Assembly: GCA_944387635.1 (NCBI GenBank) | Contig: CALXFT010000026.1 | Coordinates: 1 to 32,078, forward strand | Source: an uncultured Oscillospiraceae bacterium | Lineage (GTDB): Bacteria > Bacillota > Clostridia > Oscillospirales > Oscillospiraceae | Length of the DNA: 32,078 nucleotides | Direction of reading: 5' to 3' | Part shown: positions 21,995 through 29,900 of the stretch, piece by piece | Position numbering within the stretch: the first letter of the stretch is position 1 | How the letters are laid out: the number at the start of each line of letters is the position of its first letter | Notes under the pieces: model-generated | What the model was told of the DNA's origin: nothing | The model's input: only the letters and a program-made list of their open reading frames with translations | Database searches by the model: none | Translations under genes and position numbers: made by a program

Positions 21995-24751
21995 ATGATT
22001 AAGAAAAATCTGGTTATCAACGGCGTCAGCCGCACCCTGCTGATTGATCCCAACGAAACCCTTGCTTCCGTCCTCCGGGAGCGGCTTCTGCTCACCGGCT
22101 GTAAGATCGGCTGCGGCGAAGGCCACTGCGGCGCCTGCAACGTCATTGTAGACGGCAAGGTCACCCGCTCCTGCATCGTAAAAATGAGCCGGATTCCGGA
22201 CGGCGCCCAGATCACCACCATCGAGGGCATCGGCACCATCTCCGACATGCACCCCCTGCAGGTGGCCTGGATGGCCCACGGCTGCGCCCAGTGCGGCTTC
22301 TGCTCCCCCGGCTTCATCATGAGCGCCAAGGTCCTTCTGGACAACAACCCCGCCCCCACCCGTGAGGAAGTCCGCGACTGGTTCCAGAAGAACCGGAACC
22401 TGTGCCGCTGCACCGGCTATAAGCCCCTGGTCGACGCGGTCATGGACGCCGCCCGGGTCATCCGCGGCGAAATCACCAAGGAAGACCTGATGTTCAAGCC
22501 CACCGGCGACTCCATCGTGGGTACCAAGTACATCCGCCCCTCCGCCGCCCAGAAGGTCACCGGCACCTGGGACTTCGGCGCCGACGACGCTCTGAAGATG
22601 CCCGAAGGCACCCTGCGTCTGGCCCTGGTCCAGGCCAAGGTCAGCCACGCCCTGATTAAGCGCGTGGACACCTCCGCCGCCGAGAAAATGCCCGGCGTCC
22701 ACCGGATCATCACCGCCAAGGACATTGTGGCCGCCGGCGGCAAGAACCGGATCAACGGCCTGGTCATGCTGCCCCTGAACAACAAGTGCGACGGCTGGGA
22801 CCGTCCGGTGCTGTGTGACGACAAGATCTTCCAGTACGGCGACGCCATTGCCATTGTGGCCGCCGACACCGAGGCCCATGCCCGGGCCGCCGCCGACGCC
22901 GTGGTGGTGGACATTGAGCAGCTGCCCGCCTACATGAACGCCATGGACGCCATTGCCGAGGACGCCATTGAGATCCATCCCGGCACCCCCAACGCCTACT
23001 ACGAGACCAACTGCATCAAGGGTCCCGACCTCGACTTTGACTCCGCCCCCAATATGGTAGAGATCGAGTCCTACTGTTCCCGTCAGCCCCACCTGCACCT
23101 GGAGCCCGACTGCGGCTACGCCTACATCGACGAAGACGGCATGGTCACTGTCCACTCCAAGTCCATCGGCATCCACCTGCACATGCCCATGATCGCCGAC
23201 GGCATCGGCGTGCCCATGGAGAAGCTGCGCCTGGTCCAGAACCACGCCGGCGGCACCTTCGGCTACAAGTTCTCCCCCACCAATGAGGCCATTCTGGGCG
23301 CCGCCGCCAAGATCATCGGCAAGCCCGTGTCCCTGGTCTTCAACCAGTACCAGAACATCACCTACACCGGCAAGCGCAGCCCGGCCTTCATGCACATCAA
23401 GCTGGCCGCCGACGAGAACGGCAAGCTGCTGGGCTTGTGGGGCAACAACTACATCGACCACGGCCCGTACTCCGAGTTCGGCGATCTGCTGACCCACCGG
23501 CTCAGCCAGTTCACCGGCGCGGGCTATCACATCCCCACCATCCGCAACAAGTCCACCACCGTCTTCACCAACCACGCCTGGGGCTCCGCCTTCCGGGCCT
23601 ACGGCTCTCCCCAGTCCTTCATGGGCTCCGAGATCGCCATTGACGTGCTGGCCGCCAAGATGGGCATGGACCCCTTCGATATCCGGGAGCTCAACTGCTA
23701 CAAGGAGTCCGAGCACTCCACCATTCCCACGGGCTACGCCCCCGACGTGTACTGCCTGGAGGAGATGTACAAGGTGGCCCGTCCCCTGTACGAGGCCAGC
23801 AAGAAGCGGGTGGCCGAGAAGAACGCCGCCTCCGACGGCCGGTATAAGTACGGCATCGGCGTGTCCTCCGGCGTGTACGGCTGCGGCCTGGACGGCGTGG
23901 ACGCCTCCCAGGCATACGCCGAGCTGAACCCCGACGGCACCGTCACCATGTACGCCTCCTGGGAGGATCACGGCCAGGGCGCCGACATGGGCGTGCTGGT
24001 CTCCGCTCACGAGACCCTGCGCCAGGCCGGCATCAAGCCCGAACAGATCCGCCTGGTCATGAACGATACCAAGATCACCCCCAACTCCGGCCCCGCCGGC
24101 GGCTCCCGCTCCCAGGTCATGTCCGGCAACGCCTGCCGTCTGGCCGCCGAGAACCTGCTGGCCGCCATGCGCAAGGAGGACGGCACCTACCGGACCTATG
24201 ACGAGATGAAGGCCGAGGGCATTGAGACCAAGGTCCAGGGCCAGTGGGTCACCACCTACTGCGCCGAGCATCCCGTGGATCAGGCTACCTCCCAGGGCGA
24301 GCCCTTCGCCACCTACATGTACACCCTGTTCCTGCCCGAGGTCCGCGTAGACACCCAGACCGGCAAGGTCACTGTGGAGAAGTTCACCTGCGTGGCCGAC
24401 GTAGGCACCATTATGAACAAGCTCCTGGTGGACGGCAACTTCTACGGCGGTCTGGCCCAGGGCATCGGCCTGGCCCTGACCGAGGACTTCGACGACCTGA
24501 GCAAGCACACCAGCCTGAAGAACTGCGGCATCCCCTACCCCAAGGACATTCCCGACGACATCGAGCTGCACTACGTCCAGACCTACCGGCCCAACGGCCC
24601 CTACGGCGCCGCCGGCTGCGGCGAGGCGCCCCTGGACGCCCCCCATCCCGCCATTCTGAACGCCATCTACAACGCCACCGGCGCCCGGATCACCCGTGTT
24701 CCGGCCCTGCCCGAGGTGGTCCTGGCGGCTCTGAAGGAGCTGGAGGCATAA
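21995..24751 (+). CDS. mop: Mop-type molybdenum hydroxylase (aldehyde oxidoreductase family)
   Basis: The 918-residue single-chain enzyme aligns along its whole length, from memory, with Desulfovibrio gigas aldehyde oxidoreductase (907 residues). A plant-type [2Fe-2S] cluster uses C40, C45, C48, C60. The second [2Fe-2S] uses C100, C103 (QCGFCSPG), C137, C139 (CRCTGYKPLVDAV). Then come the molybdopterin domains (GTFGYKFSPTNEA, SAFRAYGSPQSF, EDHGQGADMG, GPAGGSRSQVMSGNA) and the active-site glutamate E877 in GCGEAPL. There is no flavin domain, so electrons must leave through another protein. It would oxidise an aldehyde or hydroxylate a heterocycle with water in the cytosol. AAGGAGGAG precedes the ATG. 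Lys AAG and Gly GGC are used almost exclusively, suggesting high expression. Confidence 0.96.
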   Translation: MIKKNLVINGVSRTLLIDPNETLASVLRERLLLTGCKIGCGEGHCGACNVIVDGKVTRSCIVKMSRIPDGAQITTIEGIGTISDMHPLQVAWMAHGCAQCGFCSPGFIMSAKVLLDNNPAPTREEVRDWFQKNRNLCRCTGYKPLVDAVMDAARVIRGEITKEDLMFKPTGDSIVGTKYIRPSAAQKVTGTWDFGADDALKMPEGTLRLALVQAKVSHALIKRVDTSAAEKMPGVHRIITAKDIVAAGGKNRINGLVMLPLNNKCDGWDRPVLCDDKIFQYGDAIAIVAADTEAHARAAADAVVVDIEQLPAYMNAMDAIAEDAIEIHPGTPNAYYETNCIKGPDLDFDSAPNMVEIESYCSRQPHLHLEPDCGYAYIDEDGMVTVHSKSIGIHLHMPMIADGIGVPMEKLRLVQNHAGGTFGYKFSPTNEAILGAAAKIIGKPVSLVFNQYQNITYTGKRSPAFMHIKLAADENGKLLGLWGNNYIDHGPYSEFGDLLTHRLSQFTGAGYHIPTIRNKSTTVFTNHAWGSAFRAYGSPQSFMGSEIAIDVLAAKMGMDPFDIRELNCYKESEHSTIPTGYAPDVYCLEEMYKVARPLYEASKKRVAEKNAASDGRYKYGIGVSSGVYGCGLDGVDASQAYAELNPDGTVTMYASWEDHGQGADMGVLVSAHETLRQAGIKPEQIRLVMNDTKITPNSGPAGGSRSQVMSGNACRLAAENLLAAMRKEDGTYRTYDEMKAEGIETKVQGQWVTTYCAEHPVDQATSQGEPFATYMYTLFLPEVRVDTQTGKVTVEKFTCVADVGTIMNKLLVDGNFYGGLAQGIGLALTEDFDDLSKHTSLKNCGIPYPKDIPDDIELHYVQTYRPNGPYGAAGCGEAPLDAPHPAILNAIYNATGARITRVPALPEVVLAALKELEA

Positions 24752-24770
24752 GCACCTTTTCCAAACCGGC

Positions 24771-24830
24771 AAATGAGAGGCGGGCAACCGCCTCTCATTT
24801 TTCAAAAAAGGGGTCGAAAAAAGACCCCTT
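24771..24830 (+). terminator. Two consecutive hairpins after mop
   Basis: The first is a perfect 13-bp stem (AAATGAGAGGCGG, 24771-24783/24788-24800) with loop GCAA and the run ATTTTTC. The second is an 8-bp stem AAGGGGTC/GACCCCTT (24808-24815/24823-24830). The first is a good intrinsic terminator that should reduce read-through into the downstream block. The rest of the 383-base gap holds repeat B2. No convincing promoter was found in 24831-25134. Confidence 0.8.
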
Positions 24831-24923
24831 CTGTGATATGCTAAGGATACTCTGAATATATCGGCAAGCGCTGACAGCGAGAGATTTCGGCTCAGACGCG
24901 GATAATGGAGTCTGGAATTCATC

Positions 24924-25087
24924 ATACTGATTCTCTTTTAAAATCTTTAATCATTTCCGATTAAAGATTTTAATTTAGAGAATCATATGAGGCGGGAATA
25001 TGTGATTTTCTATTCCGAAAATCACATATTCGGCAGCGCCGCAAGGCGATGCCTTCTTGATTAAATATTTTTATCAAGAAATAGTAT
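24924..25087 (+). repeat. Dispersed intergenic repeat, module B, copy 2
   Basis: It starts ATACTGATTCTCTTTTAAAA, as at 3254, and ends TCAAGAAATAGTAT (25074-25087), as at 19282. The first hairpin pairs 24928-24935 with 24978-24985 and 24940-24952 with 24959-24971 (loop ATTTCC). A second perfect 14-bp hairpin pairs 24997-25010 with 25017-25030 (loop TATTCC). It separates mop from the redox gene that follows. It is AT-rich in an otherwise GC-rich region. Confidence 0.85.
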
Positions 25088-25134
25088 CAGAGCTGCCCAA
25101 GGTTCCCGCGGGCCAAACCGGAGGTGATCTGCCC

Positions 25135-27399
25135 ATGATCGAAGAACGCGTTTCCACCCACATCTACCGGCAGAAGCAGATGCTGACCAAGGAGGAGCTG
25201 GAGGCACGGGAGAGCCTGTGCGTCCACGAGCAGCCTCCCTACTGCAACGCCGCCTGTCCCCTGAAGCTGGATGTAAAGGCCATGACCGCCGCCATCGCCG
25301 CCGGAGATTTTGACCGGGCGCTGGGCCTGTACGAAAAGATCACTCCCTTCCCCCACCTGCTGGCCGCAGCCTGCGAGGCCCCCTGCGAGGCGGAATGCAA
25401 GCTGTGCGGCCTGGGGGAGGGCGTGTCCGTCCGGGCCCTGGAGTCCGCCGCCGTGACCTGGGGGACCAAGGCCAAAGGCCGCAGCCTCCTGCGCAAAAAG
25501 CCCACGAAGATCGGTATCTTCGGTGCGGACCTGATGACCGTGTTCCTGGCCGGAGAGCTTGCCAAAAAGCGCTACACCGTCAGCCTCTTCTGCGCCCAGT
25601 CCGGGCCGGAGGACCTGATGGCCCGCTGCATTCCGGACCAGGCCGAGGCCGTCCGGCAGGCCGCCGCCCGGACTCTGGCCGCCATGGACCTGGAGCTGTG
25701 CTGGAATACGGACCCGGCGGAGGAATACCGGCAGCGCGGTGAGGAATTCCGGATTCGGGCCGCCGCCTTTTCCGTGGCCCGGACCCTGTATCCGCAGATC
25801 GCGCCGGACCCGGCGGTTATGGTCAGCCGGGACCATGGGCTGATCACCGGCCCCGCCCAGGGTGTCCTGGACGCCGCCTTCGCCGCGAAAAAGGCCGCCC
25901 TCTCCGCCGACCGCATGGCCCAAAACTTAGACCCGGCCAACACCCGGGGCCAGGAGGGAAGCCTGGAGACCCGGCTCTACACCTCCCTGGAGGGCGTGGC
26001 CCCCTCCCGGCGGATACCCATTACCGACCAGGAATCCGCCATAGCCGAGGCCCGGCGGTGCATCCAGTGCCACTGCGACGAATGCGTCAAGGGCTGCGCC
26101 TACTTACAGCACTATCAGAAGTTCCCCCGGATTCTGACCAGGGAGATTTACAACAACGTCTCCATCATCATGGGCGACCATATGATGAACAAGCCCATCA
26201 ACGCCTGCGCCCTGTGCGGCCAGTGCAAGGTTCTGTGTCCCAACGGCTATGACATGGGCGAGATCTGCCGCATCGCTCGGGAGAACATGGTCTTCACGGG
26301 CAAAATGCCCCTGGCCCCCCACGAGTTCGCCCTGATGGACATGCTCTTTTCCAATGAGGAGGCCTTCCTGGCCCGGCCCCAGCCGGGGTTTGACCGGTGC
26401 CAATATGTCTTCTTCCCCGGCTGCCAGGCCACAGCCGTTGCCCCGGCCACAGTCCGGGCGGCCTATCGGGATCTATGCGCCCGGCTCCCCGGAGGCACAG
26501 CCCTGATGCTGGGCTGCTGCGGGGCCATCAGCCATTGGGCAGGCCGCTACGAACTGACGGACCAGACCCGAAGCTTTCTGCGCGAAGCCCTGGCCCGGCT
26601 GGGTGACCCGGTGATCATCGCCGGATGCCCCACCTGCAAACAGGAACTGGAATTTACCGGCCTGGAGGTCCGGGGCGTCTGGGAGATCCTGGAGCGGATC
26701 GGCCTTCCGGAAACCGCCGTGGCCAAGCCCCGGCCCGTGGCGCTTCACGACGCCTGCGGCGCCCGTGGAGATCCGGACACCCAGGCCAGCATCCGCCGGA
26801 TCGCCTCGGCTCTGGGCTGCCAGGTGGCGGACACCCCCTATTCCGGGGACCGGGCGCCCTGCTGCGGCTACGGCGGCCTGACCCAGTACACCAACCGGGA
26901 AGTGGCCAAAAAGATGACGGACCAGTGTCTTCAGCGGTCGGACCTGCCCTACTTAAGCTACTGCATGGCCTGCCGGGACCGGTTCGCCCGGGAGGGCCGG
27001 GAGTCCATGCACCTGCTGGAGCTGGTCTACGGCACCGCCGCGGACCACTGCCCGGACATCAGCGCCAAACGATGCAACCGGCTGGGCCTGAAGCAGCAGC
27101 TGGAAAAAGAGATCTGGAATCTGGAGGTTACGGAAATGGACCTGGGCTTCACCATTGAATACACCCCCGAGGCGGAAGCGCTTATGGACGACCGGATGAT
27201 CCTGAAGTCCGACGTGGCGGCCGTCTTCCAGAACCTGCGCCGGACCGGCGAGGCCATACTGGACAGCGAAACCGGCCTGTCCGTCACCCGCTCCCGTCAG
27301 GGCAACGTGACCTTCTGGGTCAAGTACCGGGAGACGGAAACCGGCTATCGGGTCTTCAGCGCCTACAGCCACCGCATGAAGGTGGTCGCCCGGAAGTAA
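25135..27399 (+). CDS. Multi-FeS 'pyridine nucleotide-disulfide oxidoreductase/dicluster' protein with CCG domains (DVU_1558-like)
   Basis: The 754-residue redox protein has a GltD-type N-terminal Fe-S domain (C29, C37, C41, C80, C84, C88, C91). A shortened, degenerate dinucleotide-binding region follows (about 125-300, IGIFGADLM where GxGxxG is expected). A ferredoxin-like dicluster region is at 309-368 (CIQCHCDECVKGC and CALCGQCKVLCP). Two CCG domains as in heterodisulfide reductase HdrB/LUD-type proteins follow (C430, CC461-462, C541, CC576-577). A roughly 85-residue C-terminal domain ends it. ATG 25135 was chosen for its perfect GGAGGTGATC site. An upstream in-frame start falls in the repeat. 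It is the likely electron carrier for Mop, as the order matches D. vulgaris DVU_1559-1558 by recall. Confidence 0.88.
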   Translation: MIEERVSTHIYRQKQMLTKEELEARESLCVHEQPPYCNAACPLKLDVKAMTAAIAAGDFDRALGLYEKITPFPHLLAAACEAPCEAECKLCGLGEGVSVRALESAAVTWGTKAKGRSLLRKKPTKIGIFGADLMTVFLAGELAKKRYTVSLFCAQSGPEDLMARCIPDQAEAVRQAAARTLAAMDLELCWNTDPAEEYRQRGEEFRIRAAAFSVARTLYPQIAPDPAVMVSRDHGLITGPAQGVLDAAFAAKKAALSADRMAQNLDPANTRGQEGSLETRLYTSLEGVAPSRRIPITDQESAIAEARRCIQCHCDECVKGCAYLQHYQKFPRILTREIYNNVSIIMGDHMMNKPINACALCGQCKVLCPNGYDMGEICRIARENMVFTGKMPLAPHEFALMDMLFSNEEAFLARPQPGFDRCQYVFFPGCQATAVAPATVRAAYRDLCARLPGGTALMLGCCGAISHWAGRYELTDQTRSFLREALARLGDPVIIAGCPTCKQELEFTGLEVRGVWEILERIGLPETAVAKPRPVALHDACGARGDPDTQASIRRIASALGCQVADTPYSGDRAPCCGYGGLTQYTNREVAKKMTDQCLQRSDLPYLSYCMACRDRFAREGRESMHLLELVYGTAADHCPDISAKRCNRLGLKQQLEKEIWNLEVTEMDLGFTIEYTPEAEALMDDRMILKSDVAAVFQNLRRTGEAILDSETGLSVTRSRQGNVTFWVKYRETETGYRVFSAYSHRMKVVARK

Positions 27400-27416
27400 A
27401 ACAAGGAGGAGATCCC

Positions 27417-27635
27417 ATGGCGGACAAAAACTACTACACCATCGACCCGGAGGGCAAGCTCACCTGCCTAAAATGCCGGTGCAAGCTGCAAAAGGACAAG
27501 GCCAAATTCCTCTACCTGGACAACGGCTTTCCCGTGGAGCTGCCGGTTTGCCCCCAGTGCGGCTTCGTCTACGTCCCCGAGGAGCTGGCTCTGGGCAAGG
27601 TTCTGGCGGTGGAGAAGGCGTTGGAGGACAAATGA
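27417..27635 (+). CDS. Small Cys-pair redox protein (DVU_1557-like)
   Basis: The 72-residue protein has a rubredoxin/zinc-ribbon-like arrangement: C17-x2-C20 (with C22) in LTCLKCRCKL and C45-x2-C48 in LPVCPQCGF. YVPEELALGKVLAVEKALEDK is a helical tail. Two CxxC knuckles about 25 residues apart can bind one iron or zinc. It begins 17 bases after the dicluster gene with AAGGAGGAG and overlaps the methyltransferase start. It probably shuttles electrons or donates metal within this locus. Confidence 0.85.
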   Translation: MADKNYYTIDPEGKLTCLKCRCKLQKDKAKFLYLDNGFPVELPVCPQCGFVYVPEELALGKVLAVEKALEDK

Positions 27636-28150
27636 TGAACGGACATCCCGGCGGGGAGGCCCACACCCGCTATCTGATCGAACTGGCCTTCCTGCCGCGG
27701 GGCAGCCGCTGGCTGGACATGGGAGCCGGAGACGGCTCCGCCCTGGCCCTGCTGCGTTCTCAGGGCTGCCAGGCCGTGGGCATCGACCTGGCCCCCAGAG
27801 GGCCGGACGTGGCGGAAGGGGACTTTCTGCGCGCCGGCTATGACGGCGGCAGCTTTGACGGAATCCTGTCCCAGTGCAGCTTTTTCCTCAGCGGAGACGT
27901 TGCCCAGGCTCTGAAAGAGGCGGGCCGTCTTCTGCGCAAGGGGGGCAAGCTGGTCTTCTCCGACGTGACGAAAGACGTAGTGGCCCTGCTGAGTCAGGTC
28001 CGGCAGGCGGGCTTCGCCGTCCGGCACCTGGAGGACCTGACCGAGCAGTGGCGGGAATATTACCTGGAGGCCCTGTGGCGGGAGGACAGCCCCTGCCTGC
28101 CCTCCGGGAAGGGATACAGCTATGTGCTGTTTGTCTGCGAAAGGATGTGA
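27632..28150 (+). CDS. Class I SAM-dependent methyltransferase (DVU_1556-like)
   Basis: The 172-residue Rossmann methyltransferase has motif I WLDMGAGDGS (D29 onwards) and the acidic residue D52 at the end of strand 2 (VGIDLAP). EGDFLRAGYDGGSFDGILS is motif II/III, and AQALKEAGRLLRKGGKLVFSDV is motif IV-V. This is the small 'type 11' form. Two adjacent ATG codons (27632, 27635) both fit; GGAGG lies 4 or 7 bases upstream. The start overlaps the previous gene as ATGA. The substrate is unknown. Its invariant company with a radical SAM enzyme suggests both modify the same small molecule or protein. Confidence 0.86.
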   Translation: MMNGHPGGEAHTRYLIELAFLPRGSRWLDMGAGDGSALALLRSQGCQAVGIDLAPRGPDVAEGDFLRAGYDGGSFDGILSQCSFFLSGDVAQALKEAGRLLRKGGKLVFSDVTKDVVALLSQVRQAGFAVRHLEDLTEQWREYYLEALWREDSPCLPSGKGYSYVLFVCERM

Positions 28151-28157
28151 AACCGTG

Positions 28158-28580
28158 GATCTGACCGAACGGATTCTGGAGCTGTCCCGGTACGGGTACT
28201 TCTGCTCCCAGATATTGGCGATTCTGCTGCTGGAGACCATTGGAGAGGAGAACCCCAAGCTGGTCCAGGCCATGGCGGGCCTGAACGGCGGCGTGGGCTA
28301 CTCCGGCGGGGTCTGCGGCTGCATGACCGGCGGCTGCTGCCTGATCTCCTACTTCACCGGCAAGAGCGGCGATACAGCCTATGACAGCCCCCATCACAAA
28401 AGCGCCCTGGGCGAATTCACCCGGTGGTTCACCGACGAGATGGAGCTGGAGCACATGAGCATCGACTGCCGGGACATCACCCGGGGCAACCCGGCCAAGC
28501 GGGTGGAGTACTGCCCGGAGATCATTGCCCAGACATACGAAAAATGCATGGAAATACTGGAAGAAAAGGGATTTTTGTAA
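28158..28580 (+). CDS. C_GCAxxG_C_C family protein (DVU_1555-like)
   Basis: The 140-residue Cys-rich protein has C17 (GYFCSQI), C54 and C56 (GGVCGCMTGGCC), C61/C62, C105, C120 and C131. This is the distribution of the C_GCAxxG_C_C family, proteins of unknown activity thought to bind metal or handle redox, often next to molybdenum or selenium enzymes and radical SAM genes. GLNGGVGYSGGVCGCM is the core motif. The GTG start at 28158 was chosen because AAGGATGTG lies just upstream and the family N-terminus (LTERILELSRYGYFCSQ) follows. The gap to the methyltransferase is only 7 bases. Confidence 0.88.
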   Translation, partial: DLTERILELSRYGYFCSQILAILLLETIGEENPKLVQAMAGLNGGVGYSGGVCGCMTGGCCLISYFTGKSGDTAYDSPHHKSALGEFTRWFTDEMELEHMSIDCRDITRGNPAKRVEYCPEIIAQTYEKCMEILEEKGFL

Positions 28581-29900
28581 ATGGAACTGGGAAAAACCGC
28601 CAGCGTCTGCCCGGTGTGCCTGAACCGGATTCCCGCCCGGAAGGTGGTGGGGGAAGACGGCAATCTGTATATGGAAAAACGATGCTGGGACCACGGCAGC
28701 TTCCGGACCCTGATCTGGGAGGGCTCCGCCGAGAGCTATCTGGCCTGGGGCGCCCAGGACCCGGGAGGCCCTGTGGTCCCTGTGGGCGCCGTGGACGTGG
28801 AGCGGGGCTGTCCCTATGACTGCGGTCTGTGCCGCGGCCATGAGCGCGACGGCTGCTGCGTGCTCCTGGAGCTGACCAACCGGTGCAATCTGCGCTGTCC
28901 GGTGTGCTTCGCCTCCGCGGGAGAGCAGCGTCCCCGGGACCTGTCCCTGGAGGAGATCCGCCGCCAGTACGACCTGCTCGTGGAGCGGGGCGGCTCCTTC
29001 AACATCCAGCTCTCCGGCGGCGAGCCCACTATGCGGGAGGATCTGCCCCGGATCATCGCCCTGGGCAGGGAGAAGGGCTTCACCTTCTTCCAGCTGAACA
29101 CCAACGGCCTGCGGCTGGCTCAGGAACCGGGCTATGCCGAAACCATGGCCAAGGCAGGGGTCAGCACCGTCTTTTTGCAGTTCGACGGCCTGGAGGACGG
29201 GATCTACCGGACCCTTCGGGGGGCAGACCTGCTGGAAACCAAGCTCCGGGCCATCGACGCCTGTGAGAAGGCCGGTCTGCCCGTGGTCCTGGTGCCAACC
29301 CTGGCCCCGGGCGTCAACGACCACGCCCTGGGGGACATCCTCCGCTTCTCCCTGGACCGCGCCCCCCACATCCGGGGGGTCCACATCCAGCCCATCTCCT
29401 ACTTCGGCCGCTGCGCCCTGGAGGCCCCGGAGATCCGGCTGACCATCCCAGGGGTCCTGCGGCGGATCGAGGCGCAGACCGGCGGCCTTATGAAGGCTTC
29501 GGACTTCGGCGGCGGCGGGGCCGAGAGTCCCTACTGCTCCTTCCACGCAAGCTATCTGCGCAGCAGCGGCGGCAGCCTGAAGGCCCTGCCCCGGCGCAGG
29601 AGCCAATGCTGCTGCGTCAAAAGCAGCGAGGCCCGGGACTATGTGTCCCAGCAGTGGAGCGGCAAAGCCGCCGGGGTGGACGGGGACCCGGACACCGGCT
29701 CCCTGGACGAATTTCTGCAGCGGACGGTGGAGAACACCTTCACCGTCTCCGGCATGGTCTTCCAGGACGCCTACAACCTGGACCTGGACCGACTGCGCCG
29801 GTGCTACATCTGCGAAGTGGACAGTGAACGGGGCATGGTCCCCTTCTGCGCCTACAACCTGACCGACATCCACGGCCGCGGCCTTTACAGAAGAACATGA
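28581..29900 (+). CDS. Cys-rich radical SAM enzyme (MJ0619/tetraether-synthase-like)
   Basis: A 439-residue radical SAM enzyme with the core motif C102-x3-C106-x2-C109 (TNRCNLRCPVCFASAG) and SAM-binding segments QLSGGEPTMRED and QLNTNGLRL. The N-terminal zinc- or Fe-S-binding block is characteristic of MJ0619-like proteins and archaeal tetraether synthase: C10/C13 (VCPVCLNRIPAR), C35 (KRCWDHGSF), C77/C81/C84 (GCPYDCGLCRGH). More cysteines follow at C319, CCC343-345, C408, C411 and C423 (CYICEVD), probably auxiliary clusters. By recall it belongs to the family named TrsS. It starts directly after the previous stop codon and overlaps the next gene. The chemistry may be C-C/C-S bond formation or methyl transfer, but this is unproven. 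Confidence 0.9.
   Translation: MELGKTASVCPVCLNRIPARKVVGEDGNLYMEKRCWDHGSFRTLIWEGSAESYLAWGAQDPGGPVVPVGAVDVERGCPYDCGLCRGHERDGCCVLLELTNRCNLRCPVCFASAGEQRPRDLSLEEIRRQYDLLVERGGSFNIQLSGGEPTMREDLPRIIALGREKGFTFFQLNTNGLRLAQEPGYAETMAKAGVSTVFLQFDGLEDGIYRTLRGADLLETKLRAIDACEKAGLPVVLVPTLAPGVNDHALGDILRFSLDRAPHIRGVHIQPISYFGRCALEAPEIRLTIPGVLRRIEAQTGGLMKASDFGGGGAESPYCSFHASYLRSSGGSLKALPRRRSQCCCVKSSEARDYVSQQWSGKAAGVDGDPDTGSLDEFLQRTVENTFTVSGMVFQDAYNLDLDRLRRCYICEVDSERGMVPFCAYNLTDIHGRGLYRRT

Noticed and set aside
21995-24751. Selenocysteine in the molybdenum hydroxylase
   Set aside because: The reading frame has no internal TGA, and the active-site region matches the non-selenium Mop pattern.
21737-24925. A 1062-codon open frame antisense to mop
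   Set aside because: It is a mirror of the strongly biased mop codons (GCC, GAC, GGC). The product is Gly/Val/His/Leu-rich without domains.
3254-25087. CRISPR array or tRNA-like structure as explanation for the hairpin repeats
   Set aside because: Copies are kilobases apart, not regularly spaced, and the hairpins do not form a cloverleaf or carry an anticodon arm.
24831-25134. A separate promoter for the dicluster-radical SAM block
   Set aside because: TTGATT with TAGTAT near 25056-25086 has a 19-base spacer and weak boxes, and GATAAT at 24901-24906 lacks a -35. Neither is convincing, so the block may depend on read-through from mop or on an unrecognised promoter.
27888-29873. A 661-codon open frame antisense to the methyltransferase-radical SAM genes
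   Set aside because: Same GC artefact. It would cross three well supported, overlapping plus-strand genes.
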